From Akkermansia sp. (GTDB lineage Bacteria; Verrucomicrobiota; Verrucomicrobiia; Verrucomicrobiales; Akkermansiaceae): a stretch of DNA of 64,000 nt. Where the stretch lies: positions 124,001-188,000 of the forward strand of contig JAFZHC010000009.1 in the NCBI GenBank assembly GCA_017555025.1. The letters run 5' to 3'. Below the pieces are notes generated by a model. That model worked only from the letters and a program-made list of their open reading frames with translations. It did not search any database and was not told where the DNA came from. Position numbers and translations under genes: made by a program. This document shows, in pieces, positions 1 through 9,128 of the stretch (position 1 is its first letter; each line of letters begins with the position of its first letter).

Positions 1-570
1 GCGGAATCCAATCCACTCATACAGACCTTTGGAGAAACGGTTTACTTCCGGCATGGCGATGAGGGCATCGACCGCGGCGCGAGAGAGAAGCTTGTAGTCA
101 CGAGCACCGTCGACCAGCTTGGTGTCTGACATTTTGTTAATAAGGCGGTAGAAACGTCGGGCAAAGAAAGAGCGGATGGGCGGTTCGCCCTTGCGGTTCA
201 TTCTTCGGGTGCCGGCGCAATCATAACCCTCTTCTCGCACAGCCTTGAGCATGTCGGGCAGTAGGGCAGGCGGGTCTTGCAGGTCCGCATCCATAACAGC
301 TGCCCAATCGCCCTTTGCGGCGCTTAAACCGGCCAGAATAGCACTTTCTTTGCCGAAGTTGCGGGAAAAAGAAATATAGCGTACATATTCGTACTTGTCG
401 CGCAACTCTCGCATGATTTCCAGCGTGTTATCCCGACTGCCGTCATTCACAAGAATGACTTCTGTTTGAATATCTGTCAATTGATTGATGACACGCTCAA
501 GCTCTTCCATGAATGGATGAAGAGCGTCTTTTTCATTATAGCAGGGGACGACGAGAGAAAGAAGAGCCAT
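1..570 (-). CDS. Family 2 glycosyltransferase, polyprenyl-phosphate sugar transferase type (3' end outside window)
   Basis: The frame reads from an ATG at 568-570 to the window edge without a stop, giving 190 residues. It begins MALLSLVVPCYNEKDAL, the usual GT-A start of family 2, followed by VNDGSRDNT and the nucleotide/metal-binding stretch MDADLQDPP near residue 95. This pattern matches the GtrB/DPM1/YkcC group, which moves a sugar from a nucleotide donor onto a polyprenyl phosphate at the inner membrane. The C-terminal membrane helices expected of GtrB-type members would lie outside the window, so the lipid acceptor is inferred. It has its own promoter and is transcribed towards the left edge. 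Confidence 0.85.
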   Translation of the reverse strand, partial: MALLSLVVPCYNEKDALHPFMEELERVINQLTDIQTEVILVNDGSRDNTLEIMRELRDKYEYVRYISFSRNFGKESAILAGLSAAKGDWAAVMDADLQDPPALLPDMLKAVREEGYDCAGTRRMNRKGEPPIRSFFARRFYRLINKMSDTKLVDGARDYKLLSRAAVDALIAMPEVNRFSKGLYEWIGFR

Positions 571-589
571 ATTCGTTATTGTTGGAGTA

Positions 590-618
590 TATATAGCATA
601 TTTCGGTTGTTTTCGCAA
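590..618 (-). promoter_or_regulatory. Promoter of the glycosyltransferase gene
   Basis: On the minus strand TTGCGA (613-618) is followed after 17 bases by TATATA (590-595). The ATG is 19 bases further on, so the leader would be about 12 bases. No Shine-Dalgarno sequence lies in it. Confidence 0.5.
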
Positions 619-630
619 GCCTTATCATGA

Positions 631-1422
631 TTACTGTTTCAGTTTGCGATAGGCGAGCAGGTGGCCGTCCTGCATATCAACACAATAGGGGGTAGCATGG
701 CGGAACCATGCTCCGCAATTAAAGATTTGACGGTTGCCGAACCTCCAGCTGCCTGAGCGATGAAAGTGCCCCAAAATGAGGAATCGGGCATCGGGGGTAT
801 AGTGCCGGGCAAAGCGCTCCGCCAGACGAGCACTCCTCAGCCAGCAGCTTACAATACGCCACGGACGTTGCGGCGGCCAGAAACAATGCAGAAAGCCTCT
901 CAGATACTTGTTTTTAATCCCTTCGCGCCTCATGATGGGTGTTGTCAGCAGGCACATACAGCGCGAAAGTTCCAGTCGTATGTCGAGACGCTCATTACAT
1001 TCCGGCATACTGCGAATGAGCTCGTGACATTTGGCTTTGTTGTTGATGTACTCCCAGCTCCAAGGGGCAACTTCCTTGTAAAGAGCATGGCCGTGCATGG
1101 CTATAACCCTGCCATCCCAGAAACGGATGAGCAGGGCATCCGTATCGGGGTCATGGTTGCCCGAGATTTCCACCAGTTGCACCCCGCGCCGGGAGCATTC
1201 CTCTCGCATTTCGTTGCGCAGGCGCACTCCGGCCGCTTGCCACGGACAAGCCCGCGTTTCGGCGAGATCCCCGACAACGACCAGCATACCAATGCCCTCG
1301 GTAAGCTGCTTTACCAGATCTGCCGGAGCAGGTGCTTCGCAGCGCTCATGCCCGTAGTGCAAATCCGAGATGAAACGAACCACCATACCCGAAGGCGGGT
1401 TAATGGTTTGGATAGTTTCCAT
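631..1422 (-). CDS. Calcineurin-like metallophosphoesterase
   Basis: 263 residues with the ordered metal-ligand motifs of the superfamily: SDLHYGH (residues 19-25), GDLAE (51-55), GNHD near 90, MHGH near 109 and GHFH near 218. The core resembles UDP-2,3-diacylglucosamine hydrolases (LpxH) and related phosphodiesterases, but the LpxH-specific pattern is not clear enough to assign that role, so the substrate is unknown. The ATG directly follows the TAA of the upstream rRNA methyltransferase gene, so the two are probably translated from one message. A later in-frame Met at residue 13 is an alternative start. Confidence 0.75.
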   Translation of the reverse strand: METIQTINPPSGMVVRFISDLHYGHERCEAPAPADLVKQLTEGIGMLVVVGDLAETRACPWQAAGVRLRNEMREECSRRGVQLVEISGNHDPDTDALLIRFWDGRVIAMHGHALYKEVAPWSWEYINNKAKCHELIRSMPECNERLDIRLELSRCMCLLTTPIMRREGIKNKYLRGFLHCFWPPQRPWRIVSCWLRSARLAERFARHYTPDARFLILGHFHRSGSWRFGNRQIFNCGAWFRHATPYCVDMQDGHLLAYRKLKQ

Positions 1423-2043
1423 TTATTGCTGTATATTTCTCTGGCGTACGGCCTCATACAGACATACACCGGTTGCAACAGATACATTGAGGCAGGGTAC
1501 GCTGCCGTACATGGGGATGCGGATGAGAAAATCGCAGTTTTCCTCAGTAAGACGGCGCATGCCATCGCCCTCTGCGCCCATAACCAGAGCAATACCTCCC
1601 TTGAAATCCATATCGTACAAATCTCGGTCTCCGTGGTCAGAGGTCCCTACAAACCAGATGCCGGCATCTTTCATTGCCTTCATGGTTCTGGCAAGGTTTG
1701 TTACCTGCACAAAGGGAACCTTTTCTGCGGCTCCTACGGAAACGCGGAGCACCGTTTCGGTAATGCCGACGGATTTATCCTTGGGGGTGATAACTGCTGC
1801 TACGCCCGCGCCATCAGCCGTGCGGAGGATGGCCCCGAGGTTGTGGGGGTCTTGTACGCAATCCAGCACCAGATAAAGTCCCTGAGGTTGAGCCTCCAGA
1901 ATATCCTGCAGGGCTCCTTCGTCCAGAGCTTTGACTACATTGCGGGTCGGTGCTTTTTCAAATCTCTGCGGTGATTGTTTTCCTTCAGGGCGGGTGGTGT
2001 GCTTGTTGGCACGAGCCGTATGTTCGTTAAATTTCTTAGCCAT
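1423..2043 (-). CDS. SpoU/TrmH-family RNA 2'-O-methyltransferase, RlmB-like, short N-terminus
   Basis: 206 residues. The SPOUT signatures are present: [19 protein letters not shown] (motif 1), [13 protein letters not shown] (motif 2) and [18 protein letters not shown] (motif 3), which form the trefoil-knot SAM site. RlmB methylates the ribose of a 23S rRNA guanosine. Full-length RlmB is around 240 residues and starts with a substrate-binding domain; here the first 55 residues are a basic, low-complexity stretch instead, so the RNA target may differ. It lies 13 bases after the GH110 gene and directly before the phosphoesterase, probably in one operon. Confidence 0.8.
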   Translation of the reverse strand: MAKKFNEHTARANKHTTRPEGKQSPQRFEKAPTRNVVKALDEGALQDILEAQPQGLYLVLDCVQDPHNLGAILRTADGAGVAAVITPKDKSVGITETVLRVSVGAAEKVPFVQVTNLARTMKAMKDAGIWFVGTSDHGDRDLYDMDFKGGIALVMGAEGDGMRRLTEENCDFLIRIPMYGSVPCLNVSVATGVCLYEAVRQRNIQQ

Positions 2044-2056
2044 GTGGTGAATGGGG

Positions 2057-4096
2057 TCAGAGTTTTTGCAGGTCAGTTTTGCCGCAGTATTTCAGGATAT
2101 AAGGAGTTCCCCCGTGCATGCCGGGATATTTGTTATCGTATTGCACGGTATTGTTGCGGAAGATAAGATTATCTGCCGAAATAGCATAGACAAGCGGAAC
2201 CTTATGGGTGATAAAGGTATTACCTTCGATGAGGATATTCTTGTGGTAGCGCTCACGTTGTTCCTTCGGTTTATTTACCATCGGGTAAATGGCAATAATA
2301 CCTTCCGTAAATTGATAACGAGCCGTCAGGTTATGCTCAAAAAGATTGTTGACGATTTTTACATCGAGGCAGCGACCGCTTTCGTACCACCCCTGAGCAT
2401 CACCTGCCAGCAGAATGGCAGAGCCGTGGGAGGCAACGAACTTACAATCTTTTACCAATACCGGCTTCGGTGTAGTAAACAGAGAGCCACGGGCGCGGTT
2501 GTGGCGCACCGTACAGCCAATGAAATTAACTGCCGGGTACCAATCAGCGTTCTCAATGGCATGGCCTGTGCTGACCTGGGAGGGAAGGGGCGCTTCGAAG
2601 CAGATGCGCAGATGTGTTTCATTCAGCTTTTCAACAGTTTTAACCGTGGCGAGCTCGGTAAGGTTTTCCAGCGTATTGCCGGTGATGAACTGCACACGTT
2701 CTCCGGGCATGAATACCTCGAACCCGACCGCCTGCGGGTGCATGTAGCGGGCAATAATTTCGCGTTCCGATACGATTTCCTTAATTTGCAGACATGTAGA
2801 ATGCACGTTGATGGCATCATCCATCATGCCCTCGTATGTGGCATCTTCCACGGTAATGCTGCCGGCGCAGTTGGAGAAGTGTGTTGCGTCTGCCGATACG
2901 GTGTGCACGCGGCCCGGTGCGCAGATGCAACCGCCACCCTTGATGGTGATGTCGCGACTGCGTTGTGCGATGAGAGCCATACCTTGGCTATCTTGGAAGA
3001 TAACGTTGTTGAGCTTCGTGTTATTGGCACGGTACAGTACCATAGCCGGATGGGGGCGTCCGTAGTGGCGCTGAACAAGAATATGTCCCGGTTTCAGCCC
3101 CTGAGCCGCAGCATTGGTAAAGAACTTTACCCGGTTGGGTGCAACTTGTTCGCAACGGTTAGGCCAACCAATGTCGCCGCTGCGGCCGGTGGGTACCATC
3201 TGCCCATCCTCTTGGAATGCCAGTACGGCATTTGGTGCGGTGGAACCACCGTCTCCCGTCAGGTAGTAGCATCCGTTTTTGACTTCCCAGCGGAATTGCG
3301 GGGCATACTCCAGAGTGGTAGTGCCATTTTTGATTTCCACAATCTTACCTTCGTTGTAGTAAGCGTTGTCATGGCGAATGGTGATATCGTTCAGCGTTAC
3401 ATTCTCGCTGTCCATGATGAGCACGGGCTGCATTTTGCCATGGAAGATGAATGTAGAGCCGTTGCCATTGATGGTCAGGCCTCGTTGTCCCACAAGGGGA
3501 ATGCCGACGGGCTGAATGTTCTGCTGGTCGTGATTGGAGATGTAATAGCTCATGCGCAGCGCACCATCGGGGTAAAAATGGTACTCTCCCTTTGGCAGAT
3601 TAACCGTAGTGGCGGAGTTGCTGATGGCATGAAGTGCGGCTGTGTCGAGAATTTTGCGAAGCGTCGGGCCTGCATCTTCGCTTGTGTCGGGCTTCAGCTC
3701 AGAATGCCCCTTCCAGGTGTTCTCCGGGCCTATTTTGTGATGTTTGTTGGCTTTGGGAAGGGGGCAGAAGCCTTTGGGCTGCCAGCGGAGTTGTTGCCAA
3801 TCGGTATTGTTGGCGTTTTCGCTTACCAGATATAGTCTGCGGCAATAGGCATTTACTTCAAATGCCTCGCCGGCTCCGCCTTCCCACAGCACCTCAGTAC
3901 CGTTCAGAATGCGGAACGGTGCTCCTGCGCCTTTCGGCGCTTTGCCAACAAGAGAATGCCCCCAGGGTACATCGATGGACAGCATGCGGCGGCCGGAGGT
4001 GACTGTTACATTACTGTCGATAACGGAAGGTTGCTGGTTCGGGGATGATATCAGGGCAGGGGCCAGTAAGGCGGCGGCCATGGTGAGTCGGAACAT
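2057..4096 (-). CDS. Secreted alpha-1,3-galactosidase of GH110 type (parallel beta-helix)
   Basis: 679 residues. [18 protein letters not shown] is a signal peptide. The body is built of parallel beta-helix repeats ([30 protein letters not shown]). The segment around residue 420, [15 protein letters not shown], carries the paired Asp typical of the GH110 active site. GH110 enzymes remove terminal alpha-1,3-galactose from blood group B or linear alpha-Gal glycans. The family call rests on remembered motifs, and whether branched or linear substrates are preferred cannot be read. It lies 11 bases after a small secreted protein gene and 13 before the rRNA methyltransferase gene. Expected location: periplasm or outside the cell. 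Confidence 0.75.
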   Translation of the reverse strand: MFRLTMAAALLAPALISSPNQQPSVIDSNVTVTSGRRMLSIDVPWGHSLVGKAPKGAGAPFRILNGTEVLWEGGAGEAFEVNAYCRRLYLVSENANNTDWQQLRWQPKGFCPLPKANKHHKIGPENTWKGHSELKPDTSEDAGPTLRKILDTAALHAISNSATTVNLPKGEYHFYPDGALRMSYYISNHDQQNIQPVGIPLVGQRGLTINGNGSTFIFHGKMQPVLIMDSENVTLNDITIRHDNAYYNEGKIVEIKNGTTTLEYAPQFRWEVKNGCYYLTGDGGSTAPNAVLAFQEDGQMVPTGRSGDIGWPNRCEQVAPNRVKFFTNAAAQGLKPGHILVQRHYGRPHPAMVLYRANNTKLNNVIFQDSQGMALIAQRSRDITIKGGGCICAPGRVHTVSADATHFSNCAGSITVEDATYEGMMDDAINVHSTCLQIKEIVSEREIIARYMHPQAVGFEVFMPGERVQFITGNTLENLTELATVKTVEKLNETHLRICFEAPLPSQVSTGHAIENADWYPAVNFIGCTVRHNRARGSLFTTPKPVLVKDCKFVASHGSAILLAGDAQGWYESGRCLDVKIVNNLFEHNLTARYQFTEGIIAIYPMVNKPKEQRERYHKNILIEGNTFITHKVPLVYAISADNLIFRNNTVQYDNKYPGMHGGTPYILKYCGKTDLQKL

Positions 4097-4107
4097 AGCT
4101 GGAATAT

Positions 4108-4563
4108 TTATTGGACGGATTGTACTAGTTTGATAAAAGCTGCCGGTAAATTTTCGGAACCGTAGAATTCCGCTGCGGCAATGCGATCTGCCTGAATCTG
4201 AATGCGCTCATTCAGCTTGTTAATAATAGGCAGGTATTTCTTTTCGTACTCGCTCTGAGTTGCCTCATCGAGAGGTGCGAGTGAGGTGAACCCTTGTCCC
4301 CAAGTAGGGAGTTCACGCGAGATTTTCATGACTGTAGGAACTGCTGCTTCGGCCGTGTCATGGTCCTGTACTTTCGACATGGCATCCAGCAGCAAGCCCA
4401 AAAGAACAATGCCGGCACGAATGCGAGTCTCGCCGGGAGATAGTTCCGGCTTCGCTGTATGGCTGCTTTCCGGTGCGGTAATGACTCCCGGAGTTGCTAT
4501 CAAATCCTGAGCAGCTGCGCTCATGCTCAGCAGGCCTATGGTAAGATATATGGTTGTTCTCAT
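4108..4563 (-). CDS. Small secreted helical protein, member of a family with three copies here
   Basis: 151 residues from MRTTIYLTIGLLSMSAAAQ, a signal peptide. I chose this start, not the Met six codons earlier, because its ATG overlaps the TGA of the upstream gene (ATGA at 4560-4563). The mature protein is predicted mostly helical. It shares with the proteins at 4560-4964 and 19621-20031 an acidic stretch followed by AE-rich helix (DTAEAAVPTVM), a mid-protein EYEKKY-type segment and a C-terminal FYGSENL motif. I do not recognise a named family and no catalytic motif is visible. It precedes the GH110 gene in the operon. Confidence 0.7.
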   Translation of the reverse strand: MRTTIYLTIGLLSMSAAAQDLIATPGVITAPESSHTAKPELSPGETRIRAGIVLLGLLLDAMSKVQDHDTAEAAVPTVMKISRELPTWGQGFTSLAPLDEATQSEYEKKYLPIINKLNERIQIQADRIAAAEFYGSENLPAAFIKLVQSVQ

Positions 4564-4964
4564 TGGTTCAGCATCATGCATAAGGTGTGAAATTGCTTGA
4601 ACAGAGCAAGGGAATCGTAGCAGCGGTTAGATTGCAGACGGAAAATATGCTCGTACACTTTCCCCCATTCAGAACGCATTTTTTTCTCGTATTTGGCGAG
4701 AACCTCGGCCTGTACGGCAGGACTGAGGTTTTCAATTTTCATCAGATTCGTGCGTGCGTCGTATACCTGAGGGAGAACCTGGTTGAGAAGCGGGGCTGCC
4801 TCCTCAGCGCTTTCTTTATCTTTTACATTTTCCAGTATGGGAAGCAGAGCAGACGGCAACTCCGTATACATAGCAAATGCCCGGTCAATATCACCGGGTA
4901 TGGCTGCCTGTGCGATGGCCGCGCTCAATACCGTAAGTGCTGTAAATGCAGATAACAATCTCAT
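4560..4964 (-). CDS. Small secreted helical protein, paralogue of its neighbour
   Basis: 134 residues. MRLLSAFTALTVLSAAIAQA is a signal peptide with an Ala-X-Ala type cleavage site. The mature part contains KESAEEAAPLLNQVLP and LAKYEKKM, which align with DTAEAAVPTVMKI and SEYEKKY in the next gene, and ends with a CYDSLALF segment that matches FYGSENL there. Function unknown. It is the first gene of the apparent operon that runs through the GH110 enzyme to the phosphoesterase. Its stop overlaps the next start by 4 bases, which suggests coupled translation. Confidence 0.7.
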   Translation of the reverse strand: MRLLSAFTALTVLSAAIAQAAIPGDIDRAFAMYTELPSALLPILENVKDKESAEEAAPLLNQVLPQVYDARTNLMKIENLSPAVQAEVLAKYEKKMRSEWGKVYEHIFRLQSNRCYDSLALFKQFHTLCMMLNQ

Positions 4965-4975
4965 GTCTTGGCTTC

Positions 4976-5009
4976 AATAAAGCAGGCCGGGCGAGTTGCC
5001 TCGCCCGGC
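4976..5009 (-). terminator. Rho-independent terminator after the 498-residue protein gene
   Basis: The 10-base arms 4986-4995 and 5000-5009 (GCCGGGCGAG and its complement) close a 4-base loop. On the minus strand the stem is followed by CTGCTTTATT. It separates the gene ending at 5022 from the small-protein operon. Confidence 0.75.
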
Positions 5010-5021
5010 TTAATTTAAGGC

Positions 5022-6518
5022 TTACTTTTTAGGCTCTTCCTGTGCCGCAGGCGCAGGCTTAGTCTCTTCAATTTCAATGGTGCTGCTGTGAGTATCCACT
5101 TCTTTTTCTCTGGCAATTCGCTCAAGCATGGAATCGATTTGAGCTTCTGCCGAGCTGGTGGAGCGTTCGAGGCTCGAGATGGCGCGTTCGAGCTTGCTCT
5201 CCAGAGATTGACGTTCGCGGGCTCGTCTCTTAATCTCGCGCTCCAGCTCCTGGCGCTGCGTTCTCATCGGGTTCTTATAGTCGTCAGGCAGCAGGTTGCG
5301 GTTGAGTCGCAGCAGCTTGTTATAGATTTCGTCGTTACTGAGGGTGCTTTCTGCACTATCAAATGCACCGGAAATCATTTCGCTGCGGGCCTTATCCATC
5401 GTCACCCAGAAGGCTTTAATCATATCAGGCACAGAGCCGATAGCTTCCTCCTTGGATTTGGTTTCGTTGCGACGCAGCGCATCTTTAACTTTGGCCGTGG
5501 CAGCCTGCAGCATTACCATGTTGCGGGTATCGGGGTTATACCATACCTTAGCAATCTGCTCACCGTTCTTTTCAAAGTACTCCTCGAGCTTCTTGTAGGA
5601 CTCGCGGTCGCGCTTATCCATATCGGTCTTCTTGGCAGGGGTAAGCTTGCTGCGTTTTTTCTGTTCATTCCTGAGAAGGTTGTCCCAGCGCTTCTGCAGG
5701 TCTTTCAGAGTGCTCATGTACCACTTGTATGCCTCCTTGTACTCGGGGATACCCTGATAGCGCTCGCGCAGAATCTCAAATTTATCGAGGCCGCCGACCT
5801 TACGGGCATTCTTGTATTCCTTCACATCAATAAGCATGGCTTTGTAGGCAGCCTGTCCATCGCGATGGTACTTGTCGCGATCGTTATTGGTGATATGGGT
5901 AAATTCGAACTCAGCGCCGGAAATCTGATTGAACTTGGTCTGCAGGTCTGCAACTTCGATAGCCTGTTTGTCCAAATCCCCGAGGCGTTTTTCCACTGCC
6001 GTTTTGCTGTTTTTGCAGCTGGTCTGCAAGGAGCGGGAAGGATTGCTGAGTGAAGCCAGTTCGGAGTCAACCAAGGCAAGTTTCTCGCGCAGTTTGAGCG
6101 TTACATCTTTGGCTTTGGTGGTCTGCTCATCGTCGGGCGGCGTCAGTACAGGAGCTGCGGGTTCAGGTGCCGGTTCTGCGGGTGCTGCCTCTGCCTCGGG
6201 GGTGGTTGCCGGTGCTTCGGTTGTTTCGGGCTCAGGTGCAGGAGTATCTTCTGTAGCCGGGGTAGGGGCAGGCTTGGCCGTAGGCGCAGGTGTGGGCTGC
6301 ACTTCCTTCATCATCAGAATGCTGGAAGTTTTTACCTCCATGGTCACTACCTTGCCGGCTTTATTAGTGCCGGTGAACTTGGTGGTGCTGGCTCCCTTGT
6401 AGGCAACACTGCATTGGGTGTATTTCTGAGCATTGGACAGGGTGATATCGTACAAATCGGCCTGCGCGAGAGCTGCCCCCCAGGCAAGCATGGCAAGAAG
6501 ATATATCGGTCGCTTCAT
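5022..6518 (-). CDS. Exported Pro/Ala/Glu-rich coiled-coil protein of unknown function
   Basis: 498 residues starting MKRPIYLLAMLAWGAALAQA, a signal peptide. This internal Met is preferred because the longer frame would run through the promoter at 6559-6587. After a short 60-residue domain (LYDITLSNAQKY onward) comes a linker of about 80 residues rich in Pro, Ala, Glu and Thr. The rest is highly charged and helical, with strong coiled-coil character near the C-terminus (RQELEREIKRRARERQSL). The N-terminal domain resembles short modules fused to exported proteins elsewhere, but I cannot name it. A structural envelope role is plausible, not shown. Confidence 0.7.
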   Translation of the reverse strand: MKRPIYLLAMLAWGAALAQADLYDITLSNAQKYTQCSVAYKGASTTKFTGTNKAGKVVTMEVKTSSILMMKEVQPTPAPTAKPAPTPATEDTPAPEPETTEAPATTPEAEAAPAEPAPEPAAPVLTPPDDEQTTKAKDVTLKLREKLALVDSELASLSNPSRSLQTSCKNSKTAVEKRLGDLDKQAIEVADLQTKFNQISGAEFEFTHITNNDRDKYHRDGQAAYKAMLIDVKEYKNARKVGGLDKFEILRERYQGIPEYKEAYKWYMSTLKDLQKRWDNLLRNEQKKRSKLTPAKKTDMDKRDRESYKKLEEYFEKNGEQIAKVWYNPDTRNMVMLQAATAKVKDALRRNETKSKEEAIGSVPDMIKAFWVTMDKARSEMISGAFDSAESTLSNDEIYNKLLRLNRNLLPDDYKNPMRTQRQELEREIKRRARERQSLESKLERAISSLERSTSSAEAQIDSMLERIAREKEVDTHSSTIEIEETKPAPAAQEEPKK

Positions 6519-6558
6519 AATACTTTGATGAAATGGAAAGTTATCTGACGTTGCGTAT

Positions 6559-6587
6559 ATGCTATCATATCGGCCATCATATTGCAA
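6559..6587 (-). promoter_or_regulatory. Promoter of the 498-residue exported protein
   Basis: Minus strand TTGCAA (6582-6587), 17-base spacer, TAGCAT (6559-6564). The ATG at 6518 is 40 bases downstream of the -10 box, one of the longer leaders here, and still without a Shine-Dalgarno sequence. Confidence 0.6.
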
Positions 6588-6612
6588 ACACCAAATGCTG
6601 AGGATGGCAGAA

Positions 6613-8283
6613 TTAATCTGTTTTTTTGTCGTTTTCTTCGAGCAATCCTTCGGCATGAGCACGGGCAGCCTCGCCTCCTGTGCCGAGCATGCGCATGAGC
6701 TCTTCTACTCGCTGTTCTCCGCTTACCTTGCTGAGTCGCGAAACCGTTCGCCCATCATGAAGGGTTTTAGCAATGAGGTAATGGTGATTAGCCAGCGCTG
6801 CCACCTGAGGGAAGTGGGTGATGGAAATGACTTGATGTTCGTTACCGAGTTCACGCATCTTCCGACCTACTGCGCGGGCAATTTCGCCACCTACGTTGGC
6901 GTCAATTTCATCAAAAATGAGCAACGGCGTATCATCCTGATGAGCAAGGGCGCTCTTGAGAGCCAGCATTACGCGTGCCAATTCGCCGCTGGAGGCAATG
7001 AGGCGCAGCGCTTTGAGCGGTTCACCGGGATTAGGCCCGAATAGAAAATCAACGGTTTCTGCACCATGGGGGCCGGGTTCGCTCAGCGGGGTGATAGTAA
7101 CATCGAACAATGATTGACGGAAGCCCAACTGACGGGCATGCGTCAGGAAATCTTCGGCTAATTTGGGGGCTGCTTTGCGTCTGGTTTCGCTCAGTCCGGC
7201 TGCGGCTATTTTGAGGTCGGCGTATCGGGCTCGTTCTTCATCGGCCTGTTGCTGCATCAATTCTTCACGGTTATCGATGGCAGCCAGGCGATTGAGGCAT
7301 TCTGTGAGGTGCTCCTGAATGGCCTCAAAGTCGGTTCCGTATTTACGCTTGAGCGTATCGAGTGTGCTGATTCTTTCTTCCAGTCGAGCCAACTCTGCCG
7401 GATCTCCGCACAGAGTGTCTGTGTAATCTTGTAGCCGGGCACTAAGTTCCTCAAGCTCATCCACTATTCCGGGCAGAGGCGCCAACCAAGCGGCGCAATC
7501 GGCATCCAGTCGCTCTAAATCGCGTGAACTGCGTACCAGTTGGCGCAGACGTGAGAGGATGCTATCATCACCTCCGTCTATCATGTGGGCCATAGGCATG
7601 GCTGTGTCTCTCAGTTTGCCGGCGTTGCGGGCTCGCTGCCAGTCGGCCTCCAGTTCCGAGGCTTCTTCAGCTGTAAAGCCTGCGCTCTCAATCTCCTGCA
7701 CCTGGTGGCGCAGGAAGTCCAGCTCTCGTTCGCTGGCCATTTCGCTTTCCATGAGTTCGCGGTAGGCTCTTCTGGCTGTTTGCCAGGCTACGTAGGCTTG
7801 ACGGTATGTTTGTAGGGCGTCGCTGTTTTCGGCAAAGGCATCGAGCAGGTCGAGCTGGCGCTCTTGTGATGTGAGGGAGCGATGTGCCTCGGGGTGGTGC
7901 ATATCAACCAGTCCGGAGCCAATCTGACGCAGTAAATGGAGAGTGACCGGAGAATTATTGATGAATTGGCGGTTCCCGCCGGCCGTAATGATGCGACGAA
8001 TAACCAGCGCGTTTTCTTCGCAGGGCGGTACACCTGCTTCTTCTAGCTGAGCATTGATGTACTGAGGCTTACTCAGATGAAAAATGGCTTCGATGCTGCA
8101 TTGTGTTTCGCCGCTGCGGATGCGGCCTTTATCGGCCCTCTCACCCATCACCAGAGATATGCCGCCCATGATGACGGATTTGCCGGCGCCTGTTTCGCCG
8201 GTAATGGAAAGGAAGCCGGATTCCGGTTCCCAGGTAAGTTCGTCAACGAGTGCCAGATTGCGTATCTTTAACAGTGAGAGCAT
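6613..8283 (-). CDS. recN: DNA repair protein RecN
   Basis: 556 residues, the usual RecN length. The SMC-like architecture is complete: N-terminal half-ATPase with LKIRNLALVDEL and Walker A GETGAGKS (residues 30-37), the LVDMHHPEAHRSL segment near 125, long coiled-coil arms (about 155-380), and the C-terminal half with Walker B LLIFDEIDANVGGEIA and ITHFPQVAA. RecN gathers broken DNA ends during recombinational repair. It is divergent from the PhnP-like gene. A short symmetric sequence between them may be shared -10 DNA. No LexA box was recognised. Confidence 0.93.
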   Translation of the reverse strand: MLSLLKIRNLALVDELTWEPESGFLSITGETGAGKSVIMGGISLVMGERADKGRIRSGETQCSIEAIFHLSKPQYINAQLEEAGVPPCEENALVIRRIITAGGNRQFINNSPVTLHLLRQIGSGLVDMHHPEAHRSLTSQERQLDLLDAFAENSDALQTYRQAYVAWQTARRAYRELMESEMASERELDFLRHQVQEIESAGFTAEEASELEADWQRARNAGKLRDTAMPMAHMIDGGDDSILSRLRQLVRSSRDLERLDADCAAWLAPLPGIVDELEELSARLQDYTDTLCGDPAELARLEERISTLDTLKRKYGTDFEAIQEHLTECLNRLAAIDNREELMQQQADEERARYADLKIAAAGLSETRRKAAPKLAEDFLTHARQLGFRQSLFDVTITPLSEPGPHGAETVDFLFGPNPGEPLKALRLIASSGELARVMLALKSALAHQDDTPLLIFDEIDANVGGEIARAVGRKMRELGNEHQVISITHFPQVAALANHHYLIAKTLHDGRTVSRLSKVSGEQRVEELMRMLGTGGEAARAHAEGLLEENDKKTD

Positions 8284-8306
8284 ATTTTGCTTTTAGTTCT
8301 GCGGGT

Positions 8307-8319
8307 ATTATGGCATAAT
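8307..8319. promoter_or_regulatory. Symmetric ATTATG-G-CATAAT between recN and the PhnP-like gene
   Basis: The 13 bases form an inverted repeat with one central base, so each strand reads CATAAT, a -10-like box. Matching -35 boxes are weak on both sides. It may be overlapping divergent -10 elements or an operator. Confidence 0.35.
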
Positions 8320-8345
8320 GTGCGCAGAAATTAAATCAAAAACTG

Positions 8346-9122
8346 ATGATGAAAGTACTTTTCCTTGGCAGCGGCACATCCACCGGTGTGCCTGTGATTG
8401 GGTGCCGCTGCGCTGTGTGTACCTCACTTAACCCTCGTAATAAGCGCCTTCGAGCATCGGTGCTCGTGCAGAGTGAGACGACCGCTATTCTGGTGGATTC
8501 TTGCCCCGATTTGCGCCAACAGGCTCTCCGCCATAACCTTACCGCGATAGATGCTGTGATATATACTCATGAGCACTTGGATCATACTGCCGGTTTTGAT
8601 GATATGCGGGCTTTTTGCTGGCATCGCACAGAGCGCTTGCCTTTATATGCCGGTACCAGTTGCCTGGCTCATCTGCGGCGTATGTTTGCCTGGGCTTTTT
8701 CCGAGAAGAATACTTACCAAGGCTATATCCGCCCGCATGCTCATGACCATGAGGGCCGCCCCTTTGTGATTGGCGATATTGAGGTTACTCCGGTGAAAGT
8801 GGAACATGCCACGGTGGAGACTTATGGCTATGTTTTCCGGCATGCCGGACGCTCTTTTGGCTATGTGCCCGACATTAAAGTGCTGCCGGAGTGCTCTCGT
8901 CCTCTGTTGCAGGGCCTTGATGTTCTTGCGATGGATGGCCTTACCACCAAAGAACACCATACCCATTTATCCGTTGCACAGAATGCAGAGCTTATGCAGT
9001 TGCTGGCTCCCGCACGCGGGTTTATCACACATTGTGGACATAGTGTGGATTATGATGAAGCTCGGCGAATGCTGCCTTCATTCATGGCACCTGCCTATGA
9101 TGGTTTGGAGGTACAGATTTGA
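8346..9122 (+). CDS. MBL-fold metallohydrolase, PhnP-like phosphodiesterase
   Basis: 258 residues. It opens MKVLFLGSGTSTGVP and has a GCRCAVC cysteine cluster near residue 20, as in the PhnP subfamily, where such cysteines hold a structural zinc. The metal-binding THEHLDHTAGFDD lies near residue 80, with later ligands in VEHATVE, MDGL and THCGH. PhnP cleaves cyclic ribose phosphates; relatives act on other phosphodiesters, so the substrate is not assigned. Two consecutive ATGs (8346, 8349) are possible starts. It is convergent with menE, with 6 bases between the stops. Confidence 0.8.
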   Translation: MMKVLFLGSGTSTGVPVIGCRCAVCTSLNPRNKRLRASVLVQSETTAILVDSCPDLRQQALRHNLTAIDAVIYTHEHLDHTAGFDDMRAFCWHRTERLPLYAGTSCLAHLRRMFAWAFSEKNTYQGYIRPHAHDHEGRPFVIGDIEVTPVKVEHATVETYGYVFRHAGRSFGYVPDIKVLPECSRPLLQGLDVLAMDGLTTKEHHTHLSVAQNAELMQLLAPARGFITHCGHSVDYDEARRMLPSFMAPAYDGLEVQI

Positions 9123-9128
9123 CCGATG

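Noticed and set aside
760..1974. 404-residue open frame on the plus strand across the phosphoesterase and rRNA methyltransferase genes
   Set aside because: Both opposite-strand genes have strong family motifs; this frame has none.
2051..3835. 594-residue open frame on the plus strand opposite the GH110 gene
   Set aside because: It lies antisense to a gene with a signal peptide and clear motifs, and shows no coherent domain; it is a shadow frame caused by codon bias.
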